64,000 nt of DNA, from assembly GCA_963966185.1 (NCBI GenBank), contig CAWZYM010000283.1:444001-508000 (forward strand). The letters run 5' to 3'. Below, one piece after another: positions 32,601-43,490 of the stretch. Position numbers and translations under genes: made by a program. The notes below the pieces were generated by a model, which was given only the letters and a program-made list of their open reading frames with translations, ran no database searches and had not been told where the DNA came from. Numbering within the stretch: position 1 is the first letter of the stretch; each line of letters opens with the position of its first letter. The stretch comes from Rhabditoides inermis. Its lineage: Eukaryota; Nematoda; Chromadorea; Rhabditida; Rhabditidae.

Positions 32601-34491
32601 ATGCGGAGGCATGTCTACAGAAATAGATGCGTGCAGACATGATGTCCAAAGCAACTGTGCTCGAATAGCACTCAACGTGTCTATGTCTATGGCGTACTTG
32701 ATGCTCTGTGGAGTTACCGTGGATGAATGGATGTGTGTTGCAGCAACCTGCCGACGGACAGTGTGCTGGCGATGGACGATTTCTCCAGTGCCAAGGAGAT
32801 GGGAGAGTACCTTCACAGTGTGGTCAAGGTAAGGCAGGCACGGAGAAGGGTGAAGTAGCGGTCAGTCTCTTTAAATAACTTCGAGTACCCTTGAAACTAC
32901 TCCCGATATGCCTTGCGAATTACAACCAGCGCGGCAGCGCTGGTTGGTTTGTGTTAACCCTAGTCGCGCGCTAGAATCGGCAAAAAGCGACTGAACGAAA
33001 GGTCCCTTAGAATCTTTGCGAGAACAATGTGATGCTGATAGATGTTATCAGGATGTTAGGAAATGGTTAAATTTCGATTTTGGTAACGCTAGCTGTTGTA
33101 GGAAGCGAGATACGCCCGCGCGCCCCCTGAGGGGCAGGCAACCCCCCGTGTACGGATCGTTTTCTAGGGGGGGGGGGTGGCGCGCACCGGCTGCCCCCAG
33201 CAGACAGGAGGTGCACAATCCGCACTGCCTGTGGATTGCACTGATATCGTTTAGATCGCGTGCTCTGCCGTGCGCACTGTAGTGTTGTGGTTAGCGATTG
33301 CGCCCGTTGAGACACATGGCTCGAGTTCGGTTCCGGCTGGTGGCAAACCTTTTGTAATATATGATTTTACATAGAAATGACATTGGAATTGTAAATTTTC
33401 CCATCAGCATTACCTAAACTCTTTTTTTGCAAATTTTATACAATTTTGAACTCAACAAGATGAGTGAACTGTTGGATTTCTTTTAAAAAAATGTTTTGTG
33501 GTTCATGTTAATGTAGATAGATTTATATGAAATCCAATAAAAGTACATTCATTATCTTTTAAAAGGACTTCCGTAAGATAAGAGTTTGTGTTACTCAACG
33601 TAATGCAACAAAAGCTCATGCATTTTATCAATCGAAATAGTACACAAACCTGCTCCAATAGTTCAACAAATTATATATAATCGATCGGATACCGAAATCA
33701 ATTTCCCGACATACAACATTTGCTCGCATTAGTTTTTATTGCAGAAAGAGCAGGTTTGTTTACTATTTCGATTGATAAAATGCATGAGCTTTTGTTGCAT
33801 TACGTTGAGTAACACAAACTCTTCTCTTACGGAAGTCTTTTTAAAAGATAATTACTTCTGATATGTATCTGAAGTTCCGAAGAGACTGAGCGAGCCTTGA
33901 GTGACGAGACCCGTTCGTAGGACCCCTCTCTCTACGCGCGTCACTTTGCATGGCGAAAGGGAGGGTGGACGCGAGCGCCCTGGAACGCGCCCGGATACAG
34001 GGTGGGTGGGGGGGGGGGGGGGGAGAGGGAGGGAGGGAGGGAGAGGGAGGGAGAAAGAGGGAGAGAGGGAGGGAGAGAGAGGGAGAAAGAGGGAGGGAGA
34101 GAGAGGGAGAGAATGTATTGCTTGTCAGAACGGCATGTGTGCTCTGTGCGAGAGGCTGTGGCAGGGAGACGCGGAGGAGATGGAAGGGGAGAAGAAGCAG
34201 CATGTGGTGAGTGAGAGAGTGGAGGAGGAGAGGGCAGAGGGAGAGAGGGGAAGGGTGGTGAGTGAGAGAGAGAGGGGGGAAGAGAGAGGGGGAAGGAGAG
34301 AATAGAGGGAGAAATAGAGAGGAAGGGTGGACAATGTATGAAGTGTTTAGTACGACGATGTATGGAAATGGTACGAGCGTGAGTCTCACTGCGAAGGGGA
34401 CGAGTTTGCTAGGAAGTGGGTTGGAGAAGGAGTGCGCGTAGGAAGTAAGAAGACTCGCAAAGCCAAGAGAACCATCCTCGTCGATGCCTAG
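27364..34491 (+). CDS. Alpha-1,3-fucosyltransferase (GT10 family), Golgi type II membrane enzyme
   Basis: GT10 enzymes transfer fucose from GDP-fucose to GlcNAc of glycans in the Golgi. The first exon encodes a type II signal anchor (MFRVRPATVIRWAIVGLAAF). Later exons are about 27560-27745, 27878-27985, 28204-28292, 28401-28491, 28595-28702, 29708-29829, 31549-31638, 32392-32519, 32745-32829, 34131-34205 and 34350-34491. Conserved blocks are RILMWTK, FMTMESPANYLEY, WKYGSFWLSAKE, PAVFALISNC, and the family signature AFFVAVENSVCSDYVTEKYW followed by MQLPSVPIVM. The final exons read MCALCERLW and YDDVWKWYERESHC, matching GT10 C termini. Junctions 28292/28401, 29829/31549 and 32829/34131 are in frame; the first junction (27443/27560) is not resolved. 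The usual Y.KYF.W segment between 32829 and 34131 is missing or damaged. Several introns carry mobile elements. Confidence 0.88.
28300..28362. repeat. (GA)n microsatellite in fucosyltransferase intron
   Basis: GA-rich intron between the exons ending 28292 and beginning 28401. A second, (CT)n, tract at 28496-28562 fills the next intron immediately after its GTGAGT donor. Confidence 0.9.
29098..29148. repeat. 7-bp tandem repeat (ATTCAGA)n
   Basis: About seven head-to-tail copies of ATTCAGA in the large fucosyltransferase intron. Each contains a GAATTC site. Confidence 0.9.
29292..29480 (-). other. Coding-like ORF nested in a fucosyltransferase intron
   Basis: The minus frame reads LVLAFDTLYIYGIETGEES then SKTMKLSETSLRDRSLK and ends RG-stop. 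It has higher GC and more protein-like composition than the surrounding intron. I do not recognise it. It may be a gene fragment carried by a mobile element, or chance. Confidence 0.25.
30132..31500 (-). mobile_element. 5'-truncated LINE with reverse transcriptase domain, antisense in the fucosyltransferase intron
   Basis: A minus-strand frame opens at about 31497 with SPLHKKGRRDVVENYRPISL, the start of the fingers of a LINE reverse transcriptase. It continues through FGFLPSKSTVAQLL, VYIDFCKAFDKVSH, PSGVPQGSVLGPLLFVIFIN and the catalytic VLYADDAKFF, then a thumb/C-terminal region ending RVWNQLPDHIVTHGSLASFK, with the stop at 30132-30134. All are CR1/Jockey-clade-like features. The frame is uninterrupted for about 450 codons, so the insertion is fairly recent. 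The endonuclease and ORF1 are absent (5' truncation at ATACG|AGAGC near 31500). It lies between the exons ending 29829 and starting 31549, opposite to the host gene. No target-site duplication could be defined because both flanks are GA-rich. Confidence 0.9.
33100..33355 (+). mobile_element. tRNA-Val-like (SINE-type) element in the fucosyltransferase intron
   Basis: The segment GTAGTGTTGTGGTTAGCGAT (about 33280) resembles the tRNA-Val 5' half and A box. GAGTTCGGTTCCGGC (about 33323) resembles a B box. The anticodon arm does not pair, so it is not a functional tRNA. It is preceded by a GC-rich, G-run-containing body (33110-33270) and followed by AT-rich sequence. Related heads occur at about 41433 and 49670. 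Confidence 0.5.
33551..33852. mobile_element. Foldback/MITE-like element, related to the one at 9379-9779
   Basis: The arms (33551-33655 and 33749-33852) are near-perfect reverse complements. The left arm begins ATTATCTTTTAAAAGGACTT and the right arm ends TTTTTAAAAGATAAT. The centre is AT-rich and there is no coding capacity. Inner-arm motifs ACAAACCTGCTC and AACAAAAGCTCATGCAT match the element at 9379-9779, indicating one family. It sits in the fucosyltransferase intron immediately before a possible relic exon. Confidence 0.75.
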
Positions 34492-34751
34492 TCCATTCCA
34501 GTCTTCCATTGTACATGTCGCTCAATTTACATATTTTCCATAATAGCCTCGGGTTGCCTGTTTTTTCCTGGATTTGTGTAACATTTTGCTTTACATTGTA
34601 CATATTAAAGAATATATCGTTTTGGAATAAACTTATTTATAGTTTCGAATATCACTTACTTAATCAAACGCACAGATATTTCGTATATGTTAACCATTAG
34701 AATTAAACTGTAAGTGATAAGTTGTGTAAGTCATGTCTTCTTCACATGTTG
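34492..34751. other. Tail-to-tail spacer between fucosyltransferase and receptor copy A
   Basis: Short AT-rich convergent 3' region with AATAAA at about 34626. From about 34650 rightward it becomes homologous to the sequence downstream of copy B. Confidence 0.5.
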
Positions 34752-37700
34752 TTAGTAGGTATCTCTTGCAAAGCTGCGGTAGACTCCGATGTTGTCCCTG
34801 GATCTGGCACGAGTAGTGAGAGCCTAGAATAATAAGTAAGAAGAACCATAACCTCCAACTAACTTCGTACTGGTCCCTGTGGTGAAGTCCTTCGATGATC
34901 ATCCAATCAAGGTCTTGCTGAAAATTAACGATTAAGTAACTAATGTCGTCTTTAGTGGTTCTCACGTAGTAGTTGATATCGGCTCCCATCAAGATGTGCA
35001 TCATCTTCTTGTAGTCTGGCTCAACAGTCGACTTCCATTCACCAATAATTGCGATGAGTTCTTGGAATACAATCGGAATCGCACTCCCACGTGCAATCAA
35101 TTTCCACACTGAAAACAGTGAAGATGTAAAGAAAAAGGAAACATTTGTACGTTTTCCTTCCAGAAGTTTCGTCTTCCAGGCGTAAACATTATCTTTGTCG
35201 CACATTCCTTTCCACGGAAGCTCAGAGAAATGCTGAAATAAAAGTAAATGCATACTTACATATTTACAATTCAATATGCGAGATACCTCAATGCTCATGA
35301 ACAGCCAGGATTCGATGTCGTCAATAGGGTTCTGTTCTAGATAGTTGTGAGCGGCGCGCGAAGCATACCTTTGTATAATGGTAAAAAGTTCTGGCTAATG
35401 AAATATACCGGAGAGTTCCTAGGAATCCGTCCTCTTCTCCAGTCTTCGGCATATAAACGTGTCCTTTTCTCGAATGACTCCTCTTAGACAGACCAAAGTC
35501 GAGAATGAACACAACTTTCTCCTTGTATTCTCCTCCAATCGCAAAGTTGCCAGGCTTGATGTCCCTAAAGTCAATGTTGATGTACGAAAACGGTATTCAC
35601 ACTTGGTTCACCTGTGAATGAATCCACACTTATGCAACTGATGAATAGCGTTGAAGGTTTGGATAGAGAGATACCAGGCAGTGAACTCGCTGTAAAAAAG
35701 TAAAATATTAAGATATGTTAGTGACGTGAAACAATATGTAATGGCTACTTGATTTTGATGGTTTTCTGAATAGTTGTCAGCGACTTTCCGACAAGAGTGA
35801 TGACCATGAAATCGAAATGAACAGTGTGACCTATAACGCCTAATTGTTCCGATTACTTTATTCACGATAAACCTTTGTCGAAGATTTTGACGATTTGGCT
35901 TCGATCATCGTAGGGACATGCGCTCACTTCACTCAGAATGAAAATCTCCGTCTGAGAAAGTTTATAGTTTAGATATGTACAAACAAATACAAACTCACAA
36001 TTAAGGCGTTGCTGGAAACTCCGAGCTTTTCGGTCTTGATTGCATATTCCTTCTCATTTCCTTTGTTGTCTTTGCAAGTCGTCTCATAGACTTGTCCATA
36101 GGTTCCCGATCCCAACAGTTTCCCAATAGTGTAGACGGTGTTGTCTCCGTTCAGACGTTTTCCAGTCAAATCCTATGTGTGGGTTTTGCATCATATCAGA
36201 TCTAAATTTTAACTTTTTTCATACCCTGATCTTCTTTACTTTCTCTGATGATTTCTTAGACTTGTTTTTCGATTTGGCCTTATCTTCAGATTTGGATTCT
36301 ACACTTCCTCTCTCATTCTTCTTCTTCTTTTCGGCAGAGAACTTTTTGCAGCTTTCAAAGACCTTCAACTTTCTCTCTAGAATAGCTTCATCGTCAGGCG
36401 AAACAGCAGCAGTCTTCATTCTGGAGATGTATGACGTCTCCCGATCCATTAGATAGTGGTATGTCTTCATTATTCGTCCAATCGTCGCATTCTAGAAAAG
36501 TGTATTCGAATGGTAAGAAAAAAATGCTTACATGAAGATGAAACTGGAAAAAGCAGACAAAGGTGAAGTAGTACTGCCACTTGTCAGTGAAACAGTTGAA
36601 TCGAAACAAACGCATGACCTAAACTCAAATAGTATGTGATGTAGGTATGTAGGGCTGAAATAAGTTGACCTTGAGAAGATCCATAGTGTCGGGGTTGGGG
36701 TTGACATCAATAATCGAAGACCACACTTCCACACCTACAATACGATTGAATAACTTGATAATATGAAATTTCGAATGCGTACCGACGAATGCGGCGCTCC
36801 TTCCCATTCCGTCGGCGCAGTGTACGACCACCGGCTGCTTACGCTCCGGGGTTCCGATCTTTTCGTACAGCAGCTGTAACACATGTGCCAGCTCTGACGG
36901 GTTTTCAGGAGCGACTCGATCCTTCCACCCAGTGTACTGTACCATATCCACCTCGTGAGTACAGTAACCACTAAATCGATTGAAAAGCATAACACTATTG
37001 AATGATTGAATAGAACTAACTTGGAAACAGCGAATGTAAGGTGTCTCACGTTGTTGATGGTGCTTGGTTTTAACCCAACACATTTTACCTTGAATTAACG
37101 TTCTTGTTACAGATTGTTTGAAAGGTGTATTAACCGTGTACTGTTCGTGATTGTTTTTGAAAACAAGAGTCTTCTTTTCATTCCAATACTCAAAGAACTC
37201 GGTTTTGATTCCATTTTCCATTTCAGTGAAGCCATTTAGCATGACAATAGCCTTGCATTTGTATCGAAAGATCACGTGCCAGAAGTTGGCAGCAGTTTCG
37301 GCCGAAGGAGACTCCGTAACAATGTACCTTGAATTCAGTCCACAAATAGTTGAAAAAGAAATACGACTCACTTCTGAGCATTGCCCATAGGGATCACCCA
37401 GTTTGCATTGAATCCGTTGTCTTCTTTTGGCCATCCCAAATCGATCGAAGTATTGAAGACAAATTTCGCTTCCACATCCATGCTGTAATATTCATTAATG
37501 TTTTATATAGCTTCCTCTTTTCATGCGTAAATTCAAATCTCTGTTTTTATCTTTAATGTAAATGACTATCGATTGTTTATATAGAGCCTACCTATGGTTT
37601 GAAAGATTTGTCACAATAGGTCTAGACATTTTAGAATCCTTTAATCCCTCTTCTGGTTTTGTGAATTCTTCAAAAGCCCTCAATGGATCGATCGCCAAAC

Positions 37701-40700
37701 AATCCTAAAAGTAGTTTTGAAGATATTTCAGATCCGCTAATTTTTCACCAGGAAAATTCCAACACTGTTTGTGTACCGAGAATGGTAGTCCAGGTTGAAA
37801 TCTCGCTAGAAAATACTAATATAAACTCATACTTCCCGATTGGCTACCATATTCATTGTTATGGTTTTCCTTAGTTTTGGTTCGAAAATTCTTAGATATC
37901 CAATCATTAGAAATGCGACTCCAATAAACCAAAAAGTGAAAACGAAGATGTCTAAAACGGCAATATGTGCTTATTTGTTATTGACAATTATAAAATGACT
38001 TACAAAATGTGCTCACAAGATGATAGTAGGGTTTAATGGGGTCGCAAACTCCATTCAAGATGTTTTTGTAAATAGTTTTCATTTTACATCTGCCTGTCAT
38101 ACCATTGCGCAAAGTATCCTAAAACTTAATCGACTTAGTGATTTAGTGATTTTTTATTAAACAAAATAAAATTTCACCTTCATTTTTGTCGAAGATATAC
38201 CATTTGCAATAGGCTCAAGTAGCTTTGAAACACCAGTGTTCTGACAGGTTCGGTTGAAATAATTCGCAACTCGATCGAAGGCAGTAGCATTACGAGCGTT
38301 GTTCCACAGTTTCTGAATGCGTGATTGTATGTTCGAAGTTGTCAACGCATTATTACATTGTACTCAGTCATGACTCCGTAGTACGCATCGACTGATACAC
38401 TGCCCACCCTACAAGTCCGCCTCCCTGTTGTCGAACAGTTTTCGTTGAGAACGTTGAGAAACGTCTTGTCATATTTCAAATATAAGTTTCGCATCTTCTG
38501 CAAAACAATCCCGTGAGTGTGAAACTGTAGAAGTGTTTACTTGTATCTTCTCGTTTATGTTGCATAAATGATCATTTGAAATTTGTTCCAATTTACTGTT
38601 CATTTGCAGAATATCTACTTCGATATCTTAAACAAAGATTATAAATGAAGATGATATACAATTAGTAAACCTGTTGTTGTTTCATTGATGTAGTATTCGA
38701 AAAGATAATAACTGTTCTTTCTTTTCCAGCACGCGTCAAAATCGCTAAAATGTATAATCGATTATTAATTATTAATAACGATTCGAAACACAAAAAAACG
38801 CTCACACTTTGTGTTGGTCGATGAATTTTATGTACGCCCGAGAAATAATTGTTATCTGTTTCACATTTTGTTCGAAATAGTTGCATCCTAACTGACGGGT
38901 ATTGGCGTATCTCAATGTTAGACTGAAATTTTCGGTCACTCAATCTTACACATGAAGGTATGGACCAGACCAGATGAAGGTACCCACGGTATGGATATTG
39001 TCGGAATTATCATGAACATAAAGAAAATCATCGAAATCACCATGATTACTTTTGAAGGAACTATAACTTTTTTTTTAAAGTTGAGAGTTGAAATTTCAAC
39101 CTGGCAGATAGTAGAGTGCGGCGCATATTGCACATGCCAATGAAATTAAACCGAAACACACGAGCAAAGCTATGTCCATTGCTAGATATCTCGTGCTTCT
39201 TTCGGAATACTGAAACTTCATCGTGAGCAATTTTGATACGAAGCGATACAAACACTGTCAAAATTGTTTCTGATCTTGTTGAATTCGACGTCCAAAGTGT
39301 ATAGATCATTGTAAATCTAAGCATACATTGTGAACATTTTTAATCGTCGCGAGCAAATGAACTTTTAAAGAAAACGGATCTGCAGACAGTGGGAAAAGCA
39401 CATCATTGATATCTTGTTTGAAGAATGACGAGTTTTTGAGAATACTTTCGATGTTGAGGTCAAATCTCTGAAAACAAAACAAAAATGCGTTATTTTCTAG
39501 AAACTGTACCTGATTGTCCTGTGCTAACTTGATGTTATTAAAATCCTTAAACATCGTATAGGCGTTTGATATCGTTATGATAGTACTGTTTTCCTTTTTA
39601 TCCAAAGCATCGGTCTGGAAAGAATTTATTATCGAAAATAGTTTTCATCATACAAGAGCAGATTGTAGAAGTTGTATGATGTCATAGTTTACAGTCTTCA
39701 CGTTCGGAAGGTTGGTAAGAAACTTCATAAGATTGGTCTAAATTAAAATTCAAAAATTCAATCGAAAAGTCAATCTCATTCAGTTAAACAGCTGAACTAA
39801 CTGTTTCATCAGTTGGAAGCGTCTTCTTTATAATGGTTTGAACGATATGTTGTTTCTAAAACAAGTTGTAACAACGGTGTGATGTGAATGGAACCGTGGC
39901 AAATGACCTTTTCAATCAACGTTTTGTTGAGATTGACAAATGTATTCTTTTTCGGGTTTTCGAACTTGTTTCTTCCATAGCACGCCAGTTCCCGAATTTC
40001 GTTATGGAAATCTCGAAATCACAATGTCGAAAAAGCAATAAAACGCATACTCACTATCTATTTCACTGTTCATTTTGTCCGCAAACTCTTCCGAAACATT
40101 GGCCTGTACTTGGAAGAAAACTCCGACATAAATCACAGACAAAAGAACCAACAGTCCAACAACAACGCCTACTGCTACTATAAACTTCTGAAAACGATTT
40201 GTTTGTCCTGAAATAAAAAAAAAGCAAGAAGAGCAAAAAAAGAGCAAAAAAAGAGACCCACTTGAGAAAGTTGATCTTTCTTGAAAAGTCTCTTGGAATG
40301 GATGGAATGTGAACGATGGATTCGGATGATGTTGGAACGATATTAGGAGGATACTCAATAGCAGTGCCGAACAACTATAAAATGCTTATGTCCATGGAAA
40401 AATGTATGAGACTGAACCTCCTTTTCCGGTCCTTTCTTTTTCAAGTATTTCAAGTATGCGAATACACTCATAGCACTTAGGACACCAAGCAAACCGAAAA
40501 TGATAGGGAAAACAAGAAAAGAGTACTGGAAAAAACAATTGTTAATACTTAATAAGCTGAAAATACATACAGAAATCTGCGATTCCAAAATCTCGATGAA
40601 TCGATTGATGGGAGTCAATTCTTCCCCAGCCGCTCCGTAGATGTACTAAAGATTTACAATATTATGTATGTATTTTGAAACCTATAACTACCTTCAAGAA

Positions 40701-42404
40701 ATCCTTGAGTATCTTTGTATCCACTTTCGGATTCGTGTCTGGTGCCATGATTTTGAATGAGGCTGCGACGAATCTCTCATTCAGACTGTCTCGATCACTC
40801 ATTTCGGGTACACGAGCCACGCGAAACGGAACCTTGCAACCTGTATTTTTTATGATGTTTTGAAAAGAATGAAATTTTTTCAGTCGATGAGTGGCATACA
40901 CCTGTCGTGGAATTACCCACGACCCACGTGATACAGTAATCTAGCCAGTGTGACGTCATCAGATACGTTTGTCCTGATGTGACATTGCCTTGTGACACAA
41001 TTACACAATACGTGAGCGGAGTGATCAAGCATAGCCGAGGCAAGAAGAGAAGAGGAGAGAGCGCGCTGCCGCGTCCCGCCGGCGCCTGATATGCATACTG
41101 ACCGCCGAGTGACACGTGTACCAGACGGACAAGCGAGAGCAGCCGAGAAAATCGTCATTCCTTCGATTCTGCCCATTCCTTGCTATTCCCTGCCTTTTGT
41201 ATTCCTTGTACGTGTGTGTGATATGGTTATATTAAAGACGGCAAAAAATTGAAAAGACCCACTAGCTTCCCCATGGTGGGTCCGAGCACGAAAATTTCAA
41301 ATGAATGATACGGTAACTAAGAGCTTTCATGTTCTCGAGAGCTTACGTTTTGCCAGAAATTGATAAAAAATGACCGTCATTTCTTTTCGATAAACGCAGT
41401 GAGGTCGCTCAGAATTAGCTGCCAGCTGACATTGCTTCTATGGCGCAACTGGTTAAAGTTTCGCCTAACAACCACTGGTCGCGGGTTCGGTCCCGCTGAC
41501 GAATTTTGCTATAACTCTTTTGCTACAGTCAGCTTGCCTGCGAATCATAACTCGTGTAGAATTTAGTCAATCATTTGGGATTTTTGCCCACTTTAGTCGT
41601 CTTCTATCCCGTTTATACTCGCCATGTTGTATAGTATATCCAGATCCTCTATTCAATGATTATCGATTGATAGTTCTTCCCGAGTCGTGCCCGTGTTTCC
41701 CCGAGTGTCCTTGCCAGTCTAGTGTCCCCCTTGATTCCCGAATCTTTCCTCCGTGTGTTCCAGTGTCCCTCCTGCGTGTATTCCGAGTCTAATTCTAGTA
41801 AATCGATTCTCTTTGATTCCGTGTCCTGTTTATGCTTTCATAACAAGTAGAGGTAGTCTAGGCAGGCCCCAGGGCGTTTTAACACCAGAACAAAGTAGTT
41901 CCTACACACAACGACCGCTCGAACTACATCATATCCACCACTACACAGTTTATAAAACAATTATTAACCGTATATCGATAGATCCTTGAACAATATACAA
42001 CAAGACACTACACACACATACTCATCCGCGATGCATGACGATTGTTTATCGATCGATATTCAAATGCTATCTCAAGGGATTGGAGTGTTTTGCAACGTTT
42101 ACCAATGTATCCCCATTTTTCAGACAGTGTAATATTCAATACGAATTCCGATAATTGACCCACAAATACTATATATGTACCTTTGTGTGAGATTCGCTCG
42201 AAGAACTCTTCTCTTCGATCAGAGTCGTCAGCACTCACAGAAGCCATGAGAAGAAGCAGCAAGAGCCTGGAAGAAAGAAGTTCAAAGAAAAAGAAAGATA
42301 AGACGGACCGTTCGAGGAGAATCATCACAACGAAATGATGGGTAATCAAACAACAAGGACAATGCACAGAGAAAAAAAACGCACCGCCAGACGAGACTCC
42401 ACAT
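34752..42404 (-). CDS. Copy A: five-TM prominin/tweety-like membrane protein fused to tyrosine phosphatase and CK1-type kinase domains
   Basis: Read on the minus strand. The signal peptide (MWSLVWRLLLLLLMASVSA) spans exons 42385-42404 and about 42187-42268, then splices in phase 1 to GCKVPFRVARVPEMSDRDS (40692-40842). TM1 is about 40425-40525, TM2 40100-40190, a large loop follows, TM3 (CAICAALYYLPG) 39109-39235, TM4 38985-39063, a second large loop, TM5 (TFWFIGVAFLMIGYL) 37853-37951. The phosphatase domain is about 36535-37490, with NANWVIPMGNAQKYIVTESP, the acid loop GWKDRVAP and VVHCADGMGRSAAF (Cys and Arg intact). A KKKKNERGS linker (36226-36493) joins in phase 0 to the kinase (34752-36173): LLGSGTYGQVYE, YAIKTEK, FIHRDIKPGNFAIG, FILDFGLSK, all catalytic residues present, class CK1/TTBK. 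Total about 1,350 residues. The juxtamembrane exon carries an in-frame TAG at 37705-37707 that doubles as a splice acceptor. One gene is inferred from in-frame junctions and no internal start; a transcript would confirm it. Confidence 0.8.
41432..41505 (+). mobile_element. tRNA-Val-like (SINE-type) sequence in intron 2 of copy A
   Basis: The sequence has an A box-like TGGCGCAACTGGTTAAAG, a TTCGCCTAACA anticodon-loop match to tRNA-Val(AAC), and a well-paired T arm GCGGGTTCGGTCCCGC. The acceptor and anticodon stems do not pair, so it is read as a tRNA-derived element, not a tRNA gene. Confidence 0.5.
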
Positions 42405-43490
42405 TGCTAAGAAATGACAATGACACAACATGGAAAGCCACGACAGATGAGAAGCCAATGAATTAACTTTGTTTCTTTTTTGACAAACCACAACCAAAAC
42501 ATGTAAGTGAGTGTGTGTTTTTACACAGTCAGACAATCAAATGTTTATTCGGAATCTGCAAACGTATAAAACGAAAACACCCATGAAAAACCTAAGATAG
42601 TCTTGGAAAATTTAGGCTTATTATAAATCATATTTTTGTGCTGAACAACACTGCACTATAATAGCGTAGGTTGAGTATAATAGCGTATTGACGTGGATGT
42701 TGAAAATCGATCGATATCCATCGACAATGCGCGGGAACCTTACATTTCGTAACCATCTCAGAACTGTGTATCTGAATGCAAGAAACGATCTACACCCCAC
42801 AACTTGTAAATAGAATAGAGATCCAATCGTGGAGCAAGCCACCGCTGTTGCTGACTTCCATGTGGACTACTCGGCGCGGGCCCAGCGTTTCTCATGGAGG
42901 CGGTGCGAGAAATGCACCCGACCGGGCGCCGTGACGAAAATAGATGGAATGTCGGCCAGCAATCCGGGAATGCACAACATATGAACCAGCGTGGAATTTG
43001 AGTTGGTACTGTTTAGGCATGGTCCACTATACGTAGAAAAAACATTTTAGTTTCAAGTGATCTTGACTTGGGCGTCTCTCTTGCCTCACCGTTGGTGCTG
43101 CTGAATTGGCCGTTTGTACTCCACGGCTTGCCGAACCGAACACAAACAAAGCGGACTCTAGGTCGGACTTTTTGCCACGGCCGAAGCTGAGAGATCGACA
43201 AAACGAAAGAAAGGTAAAAGGTTGCCGCAACGTGAAAAATGGGAAAGGGAGAGAAGATGGCAGAGAGAGAAAGAGATTTTATAGACGACGATATATGAAA
43301 TACAATTTTTTTACTGGATTTATGTATCAATTTGCTTTGCATTGTACAGAATGAAGAATGAATAAATTACGAAAAAAGTTTATTATACGTTTCGAATAAT
43401 TCTTAGCTACATAAATGCACAGATATTTCGAATATGTAATTTTTAAGTGATAAGTTGTATAAGTGGTAGGCATGTCTTCTTCACATGTTG
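42405..43490. other. Spacer between the two receptor copies, with an unassigned GC-rich coding-like segment
   Basis: It contains the promoter side of copy A and the 3' side of copy B. At 42850-43170 the composition is GC-rich and open in several frames. The plus strand reads FHVDYSARAQRFSWRRCEKC, vaguely like a PARP-type zinc finger. The minus strand reads LVHMLCIPGLLADIPSIFV then TAPGRVHFSHRLHEKRW before a stop. I cannot decide which, if either, is coding; it may be a gene fragment. Confidence 0.35.

Noticed and set aside
40913..41176. Minus-strand frame of 87 residues (GRIEGMTIFSAALACPSG...) in intron 2 of copy A
   Set aside because: The signal-peptide exon splices in phase directly to the exon at 40692-40842, copy B has nothing equivalent, and no motif is recognised.
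41432..41505. Functional tRNA-Val gene
   Set aside because: T arm and anticodon-loop sequence fit, but the acceptor and anticodon stems do not pair.
42850..42990. PARP-type zinc finger (FHVDYSARAQRFSWRRCEKC)
   Set aside because: Only a short resemblance; the downstream zinc ligands are absent and the opposite strand is equally open.
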